From the NCBI RefSeq assembly GCF_002303885.1, contig NZ_MRCM01000008.1, positions 62,001 through 126,000 of the forward strand: a DNA stretch of 64,000 bases. The letters are read 5' to 3'. The DNA is from Flavobacterium sp. ACN2 (GTDB taxonomy: Bacteria; Bacteroidota; Bacteroidia; Flavobacteriales; Flavobacteriaceae). A program made the translations under genes and the position numbers. Position 1 is the stretch's first letter. Each line of letters opens with the position of its first letter. The notes under the pieces were generated by a model that was given only the letters and a program-made list of their open reading frames with translations, searched no databases and was not told the origin of the DNA. Shown here piece by piece: positions 9,398 to 17,272 of this stretch.

Positions 9398-9716
9398 TTG
9401 TCACCCTGAGAAATGAAGGATCACACAAGAAAATCGACAAAGAAATCCCTCAACCTGAATATAAAAATGATTTTTTGGGCGAGCCAGCATTAGAAAAAAG
9501 GGCCAACAATCTTTGTCTTTATGCGCCCCTTTTTCTAATGCTGTCGGGCTGTCCGCGCTACTTCGGTAGCTTGCTCCCATCCCTCTCGCGGGCAAACAGG
9601 TTTATTCACGATTCTTTTTTTTCATTTTTAATAGGGAAAATCAATAGGAGAGACAAAAAATTATTGATTTCGATTGTGGAATTTCGTGTGCGATCCTTCG
9701 TTCCTCAGGATGACAA
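9398..9716 (-). repeat. Palindromic repeat element with nested hairpins (Flavo-1-like / MITE-like)
   Basis: An element of about 319 bp bounded by imperfect inverted repeats: 9398-9426 (TTGTCACCCTGAG...GGATCACAC) and 9686-9716 (GTGTGCGATCC...CAGGATGACAA). Inside is a long hairpin, CAGCATTAGAAAAAAGGG (9485-9502) against CCCCTTTTTCTAATGCTG (9526-9543), and a small UUCG-type hairpin GCTAC-TTCG-GTAGC (9557-9570) followed by a GC-rich block up to 9592. The GC-rich core contrasts with the AT-rich surroundings. Similar repeated blocks occur in other Flavobacterium genomes (recalled, not checked), and the minus-strand core may belong to the Flavo-1 RNA class. It fills most of the 561-bp gap between the fecR start and the sigma gene; no credible gene is seen in it. 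Confidence 0.6.
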
Positions 9717-9742
9717 GATTGGGTGAAGTTTTAAAAGCATTC

Positions 9743-9770
9743 AAAAAAAAAATCACTCCGGAGAGTGATT
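9743..9770 (-). terminator. Intrinsic terminator of the ECF sigma gene
   Basis: Stem AATCACTC (9751-9758) - CGGA - GAGTGATT (9763-9770), followed in the minus direction by eight U (A run 9743-9750). It begins 25 bp after the sigma gene stop, so fecR is probably not simply co-transcribed with the sigma gene. Confidence 0.85.
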
Positions 9771-9794
9771 TTAATGGCATTATTGTGGTTTTGG

Positions 9795-10358
9795 TTAGAT
9801 AATTTCATCGTGAAGTTGAAAAAAACCGCGCATCGATTCGAGCGCTTTACTCATTTGGTTCCGGACTGTATTTATCGAGATTCCGAGTTCCTCGCTTATT
9901 TCTTCGTAGCTCATTCCTTTTTTCCGCGACATTTTAAAAATCTGCCGTCGTTTGGGCGGGAGCTGTTTTATAGCTTGTTTTCGAAGTTTTTTGCAATCGG
10001 CTTCCCGAACCGTATAATCTCCGTATTCATGTGATTTCTGACTTTCGTAGAAAACGGCTTCTTTCAATAAAATTTCATTTGCAGCCTTATTCAAAACATT
10101 AAAAGCCTGATTTCTGGCAATGGTAAAAATGTAGGCTTTAAAAGATTGTTCTACATTTAGACTTTCGCGATTGAGCCAAACTTTCATAAAAACATCCTGT
10201 ACATTTTCCTCTGCAGCTTCTTTTGATTTAAGAAGACTAATGCTGTATCCATAAATATCTTGGCGGTACATATCAAAAAGTTGTCGAAAGGATTTTTCGT
10301 TTCCTTTTTTGAGTTCACTTACCAATAATTTTTCACTATGGTTGGCCGCTTCTAACAA
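9795..10358 (-). CDS. ECF-type RNA polymerase sigma-70 factor
   Basis: 187 aa, the usual size for Bacteroidota ECF sigma factors. Region 2 lies at about residues 25-90 (FRQLFDMYRQDIYGYSI, EENVQDVFMKVW); region 4 at about 125-180 (LPPKRRQIFKMSRKKGMSYE, then EISEELGISINTVRNQMSKA, a helix-turn-helix that recognises -35 DNA). The order sigma, FecR, SusC(STN), SusD is the standard cell-surface signalling arrangement, so this factor most likely activates the starch locus when released by FecR. A vegetative-type promoter sits upstream (10,431-10,459). A MLEAANHSEK start 70-80 bp downstream of that promoter is consistent. Confidence 0.95.
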   Translation of the reverse strand: MLEAANHSEKLLVSELKKGNEKSFRQLFDMYRQDIYGYSISLLKSKEAAEENVQDVFMKVWLNRESLNVEQSFKAYIFTIARNQAFNVLNKAANEILLKEAVFYESQKSHEYGDYTVREADCKKLRKQAIKQLPPKRRQIFKMSRKKGMSYEEISEELGISINTVRNQMSKALESMRGFFQLHDEII

Positions 10359-10430
10359 TTTAATTTGCGTTTATTTAATTCCAGTGGTATTAAACTATCA
10401 AAATGCGAGGTCTGATGTCTGACTTCTTCG

Positions 10431-10459
10431 CAAATATATAAAAATATTATTCTCAACAA
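10431..10459 (-). promoter_or_regulatory. Promoter of the ECF sigma gene
   Basis: Minus strand: TTG (10459-10457), 18-nt spacer, TATATTTG (10438-10431), matching the Flavobacterium TTG / TANNTTTG consensus. The rest of the 389-bp gap 10,359-10,747 is AT-rich, with one terminator (below) and no gene. Confidence 0.65.
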
Positions 10460-10661
10460 ATCATATATAAAAAAACTTAATTCAAATTTTTTGTTAGTTT
10501 TTTTAGAGAAAGACATAAAATGTTCTGTAAAGTGGCATTTTACAAGTAAGTGTCATATTGACGCTTTTCTGAAGAAAAAAGTAATTTTTGAGTTTTACTT
10601 TTGAGAATATTCTTATTTGAGAAATATAACAGAAACTCTTGTTCTGCTTTATTTCAAAAGA

Positions 10662-10699
10662 AAAATCCTTTTGTCTTCCTGAAAAGACAAAAGGATTTT
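10662..10699 (-). terminator. Terminator downstream of the ACT-like gene
   Basis: Perfect 14-bp stem AAAATCCTTTTGTC (10662-10675) / GACAAAAGGATTTT (10686-10699) with a 10-nt loop. The U-rich side serves the minus-strand gene ending at 10,748; it could also work in the other direction. Confidence 0.85.
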
Positions 10700-10747
10700 G
10701 TTATATATAAACTCTAAATTTATTTTTAAAAAGAAAGAAGAGTCAAA

Positions 10748-11404
10748 TTAGTTTTTCAAGTCTTTAATTACTTTAAAAGCCACATCTACTTGATCTTCTC
10801 CAACTAAGATTGTAAATTCATTCGAAGTAGAAATTACCTCATTGATAATAATTCCTTCCCAAGCCAAACGTTGGAAAATGAAGTAATAAATACCAGGAAC
10901 AACAATATTTTCTTTTGGTAATTTTACCGTAATAGAAGCTAAATTATCCAATTTTTGGATTAATTTTTCTCTCATAAAGTGTTTTTCAACTAAGTGATTT
11001 ACACTGCTGCTCACCACGATATTTGTTTCGTTTACTCCACGAGATGAGGTATAAAAAATATCAGATAGAGCATTAATATCAGAGATCAAATCTGCTTGTT
11101 TGTTTAAGACAGTTTCAGATGCAGCAAAAGTGTAATCGGTAAGTTCCGAACGAACTGTGATTTCACCAATATTTTTAATTACTTTATTGATTTTGTGGTT
11201 TAGTTTAAAATCTAGTTCTTCCGTTAGTCGTTTTAAAGACATTACAACAGCGCCTTGTTTTACTTCTTTGCCAAACTCACTTTCTAATTCGGTCATAATA
11301 TTTCGCGAAAGTGAAGTTAGGTTAATAATTCCGAGCGACAGGGCATTTAATAAAAATGGTTTTGTTTTAATGTAGTTTTCTACAATAGAAGAAACAGTTT
11401 TCAT
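10748..11404 (-). CDS. ACT-domain-like regulatory protein of unknown target
   Basis: 218 aa, soluble, no signal peptide. The C-terminal segment (KLDNLASITVKLPKENIVVP, then ...EGIIINEVISTSNEFTILVGEDQVDVAFKVIKDL) has the beta-alpha-beta pattern and wording of paired ACT domains as found at the end of aspartate kinases. The N-terminal 130 residues are helical (IVENYIKTKPFLLNALSLGI) and contain no kinase motif, so an aspartate kinase label would be wrong. It probably binds a small ligand such as an amino acid. It stands alone with its own promoter and terminator. The family assignment rests on pattern only. Confidence 0.6.
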   Translation of the reverse strand: MKTVSSIVENYIKTKPFLLNALSLGIINLTSLSRNIMTELESEFGKEVKQGAVVMSLKRLTEELDFKLNHKINKVIKNIGEITVRSELTDYTFAASETVLNKQADLISDINALSDIFYTSSRGVNETNIVVSSSVNHLVEKHFMREKLIQKLDNLASITVKLPKENIVVPGIYYFIFQRLAWEGIIINEVISTSNEFTILVGEDQVDVAFKVIKDLKN

Positions 11405-11473
11405 AATCTTTTTTTTTTTTTGGTAACAGTTGAGTTGGTAGTTAATTTAACATTGCGATGTTATAATTCTTTG

Positions 11474-11504
11474 CAAATATAAATAAAAAAACAAATTGTT
11501 ACAA
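11474..11504 (-). promoter_or_regulatory. Promoter of the ACT-like gene
   Basis: Minus strand TTG (11504-11502), 20-nt spacer, TATATTTG (11481-11474), about 70 bp upstream of the start codon. Confidence 0.6.
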
Positions 11505-11525
11505 TTATAACAATGAAAAAATATG

Positions 11526-11897
11526 TTAAAAGTGATAAAAAGCGTCAGTAAGATGTTCAATTGCAAATGATTCGCCGTTTTTATGCACCGCAATGATATC
11601 AAAACGGATTTCTAAATCTTCTTGAAAATCCTTTTCCCTATCGTTTATGTAGGCATTTACTGCTTTAATGAGTAATTGAATTTTTTTGGACTTCACAAAA
11701 TCTTGCGGAGAACCAAAATCTAAACTCGAACGGGTTTTAACTTCAACAATTGCCAAAACAGCATCTTTTTGTGCGATTATATCTATTTCTGCTTTTTGGA
11801 TAACAAAGTTTCGTTCTATAATCGAATATCCATTTTCTTCAAGATATGCTGCAGCGAGATCTTCTCCTAATTTTCCTAAATCGTTATGTTCTGCCAT
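11526..11897 (-). CDS. yraN: YraN/UPF0102 family endonuclease-like protein
   Basis: 123 aa, full family length. The restriction-endonuclease-like fold is shown by G-E-D-LAAAYLEENGY, then KAEIDIIA with Asp39, and IVEVKTR with Glu52 and Lys54, the PD-(D/E)xK core. The C-terminal RFDIIAV motif is also typical. The cellular role of YraN is not settled; links to DNA repair or processing have been proposed. It is a lone gene; the ATG sits between two short repeats upstream. Confidence 0.9.
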   Translation of the reverse strand: MAEHNDLGKLGEDLAAAYLEENGYSIIERNFVIQKAEIDIIAQKDAVLAIVEVKTRSSLDFGSPQDFVKSKKIQLLIKAVNAYINDREKDFQEDLEIRFDIIAVHKNGESFAIEHLTDAFYHF

Positions 11898-11963
11898 GGG
11901 TTTTGTTTTTTTGTTTCAGGTTTCAGGTTGTTGAAAATTGAATAATAGGTTTATGTTTTTTGC

Positions 11964-12020
11964 ACGCAAAGACGCGAAGTCGCAAAGAATATTAAAACTT
12001 TGCGACTTCGCGTCTTTGCG
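11964..12020. repeat. Octamer-phased inverted repeat
   Basis: A perfect 23-bp inverted repeat (11965-11987 against 11998-12020, 10-nt loop) in the gap between yraN and the LD-carboxypeptidase gene. Each arm is itself a run of 8-bp units: ACGCAAAG, ACGCGAAG, TCGCAAAG and the complement. No U-run follows it in either direction, so it is better viewed as a repeat than a terminator. Two tandem TTTCAGG heptamers lie nearby at 11914-11927. Confidence 0.75.
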
Positions 12021-12070
12021 AGATTTTATGTGGTATTGTTAGATTTGCTTAAATCCTAAGCAATGCGATA

Positions 12071-13075
12071 TTACTTTTTAAAAGTAACCGTGCTTCCAGA
12101 AGCAGTAACTTCTATAGAAACAGTATTTCCCATAATTAAGGCTCTGTTGTCTCTAATATGACCTGCTGGGAAATTAAAAATTACTGGAATATTGTATTTT
12201 TTTGTTACATCATCAATAATTTCCAGAGCATTTTTCCCCCAAGGAACTTCATTGTCTTTCATGCTTGTCATTCCGCCAATGATAATTCCTTTTAAATTTT
12301 CGATACATCCGTTACGTCTTAGATTCATCATCATTCGGTCAATATGATACAGATATTCGTCTAAATCTTCTATAAATAAAATTTTATCCTTGCAGTCAAT
12401 TGCCGATGGGGATCCTAATAAACTATACAAAATAGATAAATTACCGCCTACTAATTCTCCAGTAGCACTTCCCAAACGATTCATCGGAGTTGGGCTGATA
12501 GAGTAGGAAATAGGCTCGTTAAATAAAGCGGCTTTTAACGAGCTCACAGCATCTGGAGTCGCTCTAGGAACCGTTACGGGCATAATACCATGAATAGATT
12601 TGTAACCCATTGTATTCAAATGATTATGAAGAACCGTTACATCGCTAAAACCAATAACCCATTTTGGATGCTGTTTAAATTTGGTAAAATCTAATAAATC
12701 TAACATTCTAACAGTTCCGTATCCGCCTCTAACACACCAAATAGCTTTAATATTCGGATTGTCCAATTGCTTTTGAAAATCGGCAGCTCTCTGTTCATCT
12801 GTTCCAGCCAATTGATGATAATCTAATCCAATTGTAGAACCAATTACGGCCTCTAAACCCCAACTATGCAATAAATCTATTGTTGGTTTTAAATTGTCGT
12901 CAATGTTTTTTCTTGCTGTTGCCAAAAGTGCCACAGTATCTCCTTTTTGTAAATAAGGCGGTGTTATCATGTTTTGTTGAGATTGACAGTTGAATGAATG
13001 TAAAGCAAAAATAAGAAATGCGAGTTTACAAAAGACAAAGTGTCTCTTTATATAGTGAAAGCAGTTTTTATTCAT
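12071..13075 (-). CDS. LD-carboxypeptidase (peptidase family S66)
   Basis: 334 aa. Family S66 enzymes remove the terminal D-Ala from tetrapeptide stems of recycled or mature peptidoglycan. The catalytic triad is visible: Ser144 in IGFSDVT, Glu236 in LFIEDLDEY and His306 in FPAGHIRDN; VRGGYGTVRMLDLLD is also a family signature. The conserved domain begins at MITPPYLQKGDTVALL, so a cytoplasmic form could start at ATG 12970. The longer form carries a hydrophobic N-terminus (LAFLIFALHSFNCQSQ) that looks like a signal peptide, possibly of a lipoprotein. Which start is used decides whether it acts in the cytoplasm or the periplasm. The next gene downstream in the same direction is 170 bp away. Confidence 0.9.
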   Translation of the reverse strand: MNKNCFHYIKRHFVFCKLAFLIFALHSFNCQSQQNMITPPYLQKGDTVALLATARKNIDDNLKPTIDLLHSWGLEAVIGSTIGLDYHQLAGTDEQRAADFQKQLDNPNIKAIWCVRGGYGTVRMLDLLDFTKFKQHPKWVIGFSDVTVLHNHLNTMGYKSIHGIMPVTVPRATPDAVSSLKAALFNEPISYSISPTPMNRLGSATGELVGGNLSILYSLLGSPSAIDCKDKILFIEDLDEYLYHIDRMMMNLRRNGCIENLKGIIIGGMTSMKDNEVPWGKNALEIIDDVTKKYNIPVIFNFPAGHIRDNRALIMGNTVSIEVTASGSTVTFKK

Positions 13076-13124
13076 TTTTTTCTTTTGCTTAAAATTATAA
13101 AATTAATTTTTAAGGTTTAACAAT

Positions 13125-14201
13125 TTAACCTCCATATTGTTTTTGCAGTTCGGACAAAAGTAACATTAAACCTTTGTCTGCTTCTTCAGACTGCACATTG
13201 GCAAATAAGATAAAAGCTTTATTGATGTCTTTGCAAATATACACTTTGGTTAAAAATGTTCCTGGATTTCCGTAGTGAAAAGAATATTTTAGGCCCGAAT
13301 TTTCATTTATTTCAGAATACCATCCAAAAGAAAATTCAGGAAAACCAAAATGCATTTTATTAAATTCTTCTTCACACATTACTTTTGATTTTCCTAACAA
13401 ACCTTGTAGTTGCATCTGTGTAAATTTGCAAAAATCAGGAAGATTTACATTGATATTTCCTGCTGATGAAAGCCAATTTAATTTATAATTTACAAATGGT
13501 TTTTCGGGCTTCAAATTTTCATCATGTCCCCACGGCTGGTTTATATCAGTCACGTTTGGTTGTCCAAAACCGAAGTTAATATTTAGCTTTTTACCCAATT
13601 CTTGCACTAAAGTTTCATAACTCTTTCCAGTTGCTTTTTCGAGCATTAAACCTGCAGCAACAAAACTTGGATTGGAACCATACCATTCTTGTTTTTCTGT
13701 AACAATTTGTTTTTGCTTAAAAAACCAGCTCATAAACTCATAACGCTGTTCTTGATTATTGCCTTTAATTTCTTGCTGATTTGGAGTATCATTTCCATAA
13801 GACCAAGTTGGAATTGGCGCTCTAAATGTCAAGAAATCTTGCAGAGTTGCATTATAAATTTCTGGATTACTTTCTGCTTTTAATTCAGGATACAAATCAA
13901 AAAATTTAGTATCCCATTTTATTTTTCCTTCTTTGACTAAAGTTGCCGCAATATAACTTGTGATCGTTTTTGTGATGGATCCTAAACGAAATATATCATT
14001 AATTTTTGCTTTATGAGAAGACTTGTAACGTTGAAATCCTAAAGCTTCAATTTCAAGAATAGAATCTGAAGAAACAACTGCATAAGCCAATTCTGGAATT
14101 TTATATTGTTTTCTGATTTCCTCTGCTCTGGAACTATTTTTTTGCCCGTAAAATGGATTCATAAAGCTCAAGAATAAAGCAAAAAACAGCATTTTTCTCA
14201 T
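13125..14201 (-). CDS. Secreted serine hydrolase, beta-lactamase class C / penicillin-binding-protein family
   Basis: 358 aa with a signal peptide (ALFLSFMNPFYGQ). The SxxK motif is SITK (Ser75, Lys78) in FRLGSITKTITSYIAATLV. The second motif region reads WYGSNPSFVAAGLM, where the usual Tyr-x-Asn has one extra residue. The third motif is HYG near residue 309 (FHYGNPGTFL), replacing KTG as in many class C-like hydrolases. Members of this family are diverse (esterases, D-peptidases, rarely true beta-lactamases), so the substrate cannot be named. It is 49 bp upstream of the S66 carboxypeptidase gene on the same strand; a joint role in cell-wall peptide turnover is possible but unproven. Confidence 0.85.
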   Translation of the reverse strand: MRKMLFFALFLSFMNPFYGQKNSSRAEEIRKQYKIPELAYAVVSSDSILEIEALGFQRYKSSHKAKINDIFRLGSITKTITSYIAATLVKEGKIKWDTKFFDLYPELKAESNPEIYNATLQDFLTFRAPIPTWSYGNDTPNQQEIKGNNQEQRYEFMSWFFKQKQIVTEKQEWYGSNPSFVAAGLMLEKATGKSYETLVQELGKKLNINFGFGQPNVTDINQPWGHDENLKPEKPFVNYKLNWLSSAGNINVNLPDFCKFTQMQLQGLLGKSKVMCEEEFNKMHFGFPEFSFGWYSEINENSGLKYSFHYGNPGTFLTKVYICKDINKAFILFANVQSEEADKGLMLLLSELQKQYGG

Positions 14202-14328
14202 GTTATTAATTGTCAGATTTTTTTAGCAAGATACAAGACTTTTATTAGAAACAAATGTAATATTTTTAAATTTTATCCAGGTAAAAATCTTACAAAATAG
14301 TTAAATTTGTTTTTTTAAAATCTTCTCT

Positions 14329-15429
14329 ATGCCGTTAAAATATAAATTCTCTTTGATTGTTCTTTTTGCGTTGAACGTTCTATTTAGTCAACCCAAAAAA
14401 TACAAAATACACACCGTAGCTTTTTACAATTTTGAAAATCTTTACGACACTGTAAATGATGAATTTATAAATGATGACGAGTGGACGCCAAATGGCGCAC
14501 AACGTTGGACGACAGAAAAATATCAGCAGAAATTAAAAAATCTAGCAAGAGTTATTTCTGAAATTGGAATGCCTGAAAATTCAAATGCGCCAACCTTAAT
14601 TGGTGGAGCTGAAATAGAAAATCGTGACGTTTTAGAAGATTTAATAAAAGAACCAAAGCTGTTGCCGCTAGATTTAGGAATCATTCATTTTGATTCCCCA
14701 GACAAACGAGGAATCGATGTGGCCTTGCTGTATCAGAAAAAATATTTTAGACCCACTTCTTATTCGAATATTCCTTTAATCATTTATAAAAAAGAAATGA
14801 TCAAAAAAGAACAAGAAGCAGAAGTTGTTGATGAGGAAATTGAAGTTAAAAAAGAAAATAAAAATCGAGTTTTTACAAGGGACCAGCTTTTGGTTTCGGG
14901 GTTTTTGGAAGACGAGGAAATCCATATTATTGTCAATCACTGGCCGTCCAGATCTGGAGGAGAAAAAGCAACAATGATATTTCGGGAAGCCGCAGGAAAA
15001 TTGAACCGAAAAATTATTGATTCATTACAACAAATTAATCCGCAGGCAAAAGTATTGACAATGGGAGATTTTAATGACGGACCATTTAATAAAAGTATAA
15101 AAATAGGGTTAGGTGCTAAGGGAATAAAATCTGAAGTCGCTGAATTTGATGTTTTTAATCCGTTTGAAGAGCTTGCTAAAAAAGGCTTAGGAACTATTGC
15201 TTATAGAGACTCTTGGAATATTTTTGATCAAATTATCCTAACAGAATCTTTGGTTAAAGCTGATTTTTCGACTTTTAATTTCTGGAAAGCAGGTATTTTC
15301 AATAGACCTTATCTTATTCAAAATTTTGGCGCTTATAAGGGTTATCCCTTACGAAATACACTCAGCGAAGCAGGTTTTAGTGATCATCTTCCGGTTTATG
15401 TTTATTTGATAAAAGAGGTTTTAAGGTAG
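14329..15429 (+). CDS. Secreted endonuclease/exonuclease/phosphatase family protein
   Basis: 366 aa with an N-terminal signal peptide (FSLIVLFALNVLFSQ). The metal-dependent hydrolase core is clear: TVAFYNFENLYDT at the start, GGAEIENRDVLEDL with the metal-binding Glu, NHWPSRSGGE with His and Arg, MGDFNDGP, and the closing SDHLPVYVYL with the catalytic Asp-His. Such proteins act on nucleic acids or phosphodiesters; extracellular nuclease is the likeliest role. Residues about 160-180 form a lysine/glutamate-rich insertion (KKEQEAEVVDEEIEVKKENK). Its TAG stop lies inside the palindromic repeat that follows, so the last few residues may have been set by the repeat. Confidence 0.88.
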   Translation: MPLKYKFSLIVLFALNVLFSQPKKYKIHTVAFYNFENLYDTVNDEFINDDEWTPNGAQRWTTEKYQQKLKNLARVISEIGMPENSNAPTLIGGAEIENRDVLEDLIKEPKLLPLDLGIIHFDSPDKRGIDVALLYQKKYFRPTSYSNIPLIIYKKEMIKKEQEAEVVDEEIEVKKENKNRVFTRDQLLVSGFLEDEEIHIIVNHWPSRSGGEKATMIFREAAGKLNRKIIDSLQQINPQAKVLTMGDFNDGPFNKSIKIGLGAKGIKSEVAEFDVFNPFEELAKKGLGTIAYRDSWNIFDQIILTESLVKADFSTFNFWKAGIFNRPYLIQNFGAYKGYPLRNTLSEAGFSDHLPVYVYLIKEVLR

Positions 15430-15505
15430 AGACACACTGCAGTGTGTCTAACGTTTTTCAGAAATTAAAATACAAACCCATAGACGCACTGCGGTGCGTC
15501 TCTAC
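15426..15505. repeat. Composite palindromic repeat (GTAGAGAC...GTCTA pair)
   Basis: Two 25-bp palindromes, 15426-15450 (core AGACACACTGCAGTGTGTCT) and 15481-15505 (core AGACGCACTGCGGTGCGTCT), are inverted copies of each other with a 30-nt spacer. The outer ends are GTAGAGAC and GTCTCTAC. Similar GTAGAGAC...GTCTCTAC repeats are known from other bacteria, including cyanobacteria (recalled). It fills the gap between the nuclease-family gene and the dioxygenase gene and includes the stop codon of the former. Confidence 0.8.
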
Positions 15506-15544
15506 AATTTCACTACCTTAGCTTTTCATAAATTTTGAATAAAA

Positions 15545-16084
15545 ATGGCTATAGCAAAACCTTTTAACCTGACGCAATGGATTGACGAAAACCGTCATTT
15601 ACTAAAACCGCCTGTTGGAAATAAAAACCTGTATGTTGATTCTGGAGATTATATTGTAATGATTGTTGCAGGTCCGAATGCGCGAAAAGATTATCATTAT
15701 AACGAAACAGAGGAGCTTTTTTATCAGTTAGAAGGAAGCATTAAGGTTGTCATTCAGGAAGATGGACAGCGTAAAGAAATGGAATTAAATGCAGGCGATA
15801 TGTATCTGCATCCTGCAAAAGTGCCGCATTCTCCTGTTCGTTCAGAAGGCTCTATCGGACTCGTGATCGAAAGAAAACGTGCTGGGCAAGGTTTTACAGA
15901 TGGTTTGCTTTGGCATTGCGATAACTGCAATCATAAATTGTATGAAGTGTATTTTGAACTTCATAATATAGAGAAAGACTTTCTTCTTCATTTTGAACAT
16001 TTCTACAACTCAGAAGAATTAAGAACCTGTGATAATTGTGGAACTGTTATGGAAACCGATCCTAGATTTACGGCTAAGAAGTAA
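15545..16084 (+). CDS. nbaC: 3-hydroxyanthranilate 3,4-dioxygenase
   Basis: 179 aa, the length of the bacterial enzyme. It opens the ring of 3-hydroxyanthranilate in the kynurenine pathway, giving the precursor of quinolinate (NAD synthesis) or feeding tryptophan breakdown. The cupin iron ligands are all present: His51, Glu57 and His95, with substrate-binding Arg47 and Arg99 (NARKDYHYNETEELFYQLEG, HPAKVPHSPVR). The C-terminal rubredoxin-like iron site is intact, with CDNC at 125-128 and CDNC at 162-165. No other kynurenine-pathway gene lies in the window. It is followed by a strong terminator, so it forms a single-gene unit. Confidence 0.96.
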   Translation: MAIAKPFNLTQWIDENRHLLKPPVGNKNLYVDSGDYIVMIVAGPNARKDYHYNETEELFYQLEGSIKVVIQEDGQRKEMELNAGDMYLHPAKVPHSPVRSEGSIGLVIERKRAGQGFTDGLLWHCDNCNHKLYEVYFELHNIEKDFLLHFEHFYNSEELRTCDNCGTVMETDPRFTAKK

Positions 16085-16106
16085 TATTTTATTTGATAGA
16101 AATACG

Positions 16107-16139
16107 AAACCCGACAGGTTTCAAAAAACTGTCGGGTTT
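16107..16139 (+). terminator. Terminator after 3-hydroxyanthranilate dioxygenase
   Basis: Perfect 11-bp stem AAACCCGACAG (16107-16117) / CTGTCGGGTTT (16129-16139) 22 bp after the stop codon. It is symmetric enough to serve the convergent minus-strand gene ending at 16,203 too. Confidence 0.8.
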
Positions 16140-16202
16140 AATTAATGTTTTATGTTTAGGATTTATAAAAAAATAATCCTCAGAATCAGTAACAAAATAA
16201 AA

Positions 16203-17159
16203 TTACAACTCAAATTTCTTTCCTTGTTCAGGATAAATAATCTTCAATCCTAAATTGTTTTGAGCTTTTAACTGCTCTTTAATTTTGGCAATATTCTTTG
16301 CCGGCGGTTTCAAATGTGTAATAATAATTTTAAAGTTTTCCAGAGAACCTTTTCCTGCTAATTCCTCTAAAACATGAAGTTCCTTCATTAAATAATTCGG
16401 AGTCAAATGACCAAACAAAAATTTATCTGGCTGTTCATTTGGAAACGAAACTTCAATAAAAATTCCTTTCAATTGCTTGGCTTTAACCAATGGAGCAACT
16501 GCGGTCCATAAATTGCGAAGATTATTGCTTTTTTCTACTTCGTCAGGCCCTGTATCACCTAAATACAAAGCATAATTATTGTCGTTTTTAATTAAGAAAG
16601 CGGTACTTTCAAACGGATTAACATGGCTTAAAGGAAATGCTTTAACCGTCATTTTAGCATTGGTCAAAAGAGTTTCTTTCGCCAAATCTAAAGTCTGAAA
16701 ATGATATTTTTTGATATGAAAACCAGGACCTGCATCTCCAAAATTAGCCCAAGTCTGATCGTTGAAATAATGGTTTTCCATCATTTCCATGCATTTCTTT
16801 GTAGCATAAACCGTTTTCGAAGAATCGGCAGGAGAATTGATTATCAAACCTGACACATGATCTAAATGTGCATGAGAAATCAAATATCCTTTGACGTATT
16901 TTCGTAAAACTTCGCTTGTAGAAACTTTAAAAGTTTTATTTTCTATAGCTTTTTCGATTCCGGCGTTTACAGTTCCAGCATCAAGACAGATATAATCAGT
17001 TGTATTGGCTGGAGCGATTAAGTAAGACGAAAGATTTTTCTCGTCGATACCGCCCATTACTCCCAATGGAACTACAGAAAAAGAGGTTTTTTCCTTTTGG
17101 GAAAAAGCATTAGATGAAATTAAAATGATGCAAAGAAAAAAGCGATGGAAATTATTCAT
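16203..17159 (-). CDS. Class II 3',5'-cyclic-nucleotide phosphodiesterase (metallo-beta-lactamase fold), exported
   Basis: 318 aa from ATG 17159 (MNNFHRFFLCIILISSNAFSQ), chosen because it gives a clean signal peptide; upstream ATGs at 17189 and 17210 would extend it by hydrophobic residues. Class II PDE signatures are seen in order: PLGVMGGIDEKNLSSYL, the metal-binding HAHLDHVSGL, the FPLSH segment, LYLGDTGPDE with a metal-ligand Asp, FIEVSFPNEQ, FGHLTP and ITHLKPP. These enzymes hydrolyse cAMP or cGMP. With a signal peptide it would act in the periplasm or outside, suggesting scavenging or quenching of external cyclic nucleotides rather than control of internal signalling. It is convergent with the dioxygenase gene and divergent from the TIMP-like gene. 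Confidence 0.88.
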   Translation of the reverse strand: MNNFHRFFLCIILISSNAFSQKEKTSFSVVPLGVMGGIDEKNLSSYLIAPANTTDYICLDAGTVNAGIEKAIENKTFKVSTSEVLRKYVKGYLISHAHLDHVSGLIINSPADSSKTVYATKKCMEMMENHYFNDQTWANFGDAGPGFHIKKYHFQTLDLAKETLLTNAKMTVKAFPLSHVNPFESTAFLIKNDNNYALYLGDTGPDEVEKSNNLRNLWTAVAPLVKAKQLKGIFIEVSFPNEQPDKFLFGHLTPNYLMKELHVLEELAGKGSLENFKIIITHLKPPAKNIAKIKEQLKAQNNLGLKIIYPEQGKKFEL

Positions 17160-17272
17160 ATTCAAAAAAATTAGAATTGCAAATTTCATCAATAAAGAGA
17201 AATAAAGCACTCAATTTTGAAAAAAATCATGTTAATTAACCCTAAATTTACATTTAACTAAAAATATATAGG

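Noticed and set aside
9401..9726. Open frames on both strands inside the palindromic repeat (63-83 codons)
   Set aside because: They come from the GC-rich inverted repeat, overlap each other on opposite strands and show no domain or sensible start context.
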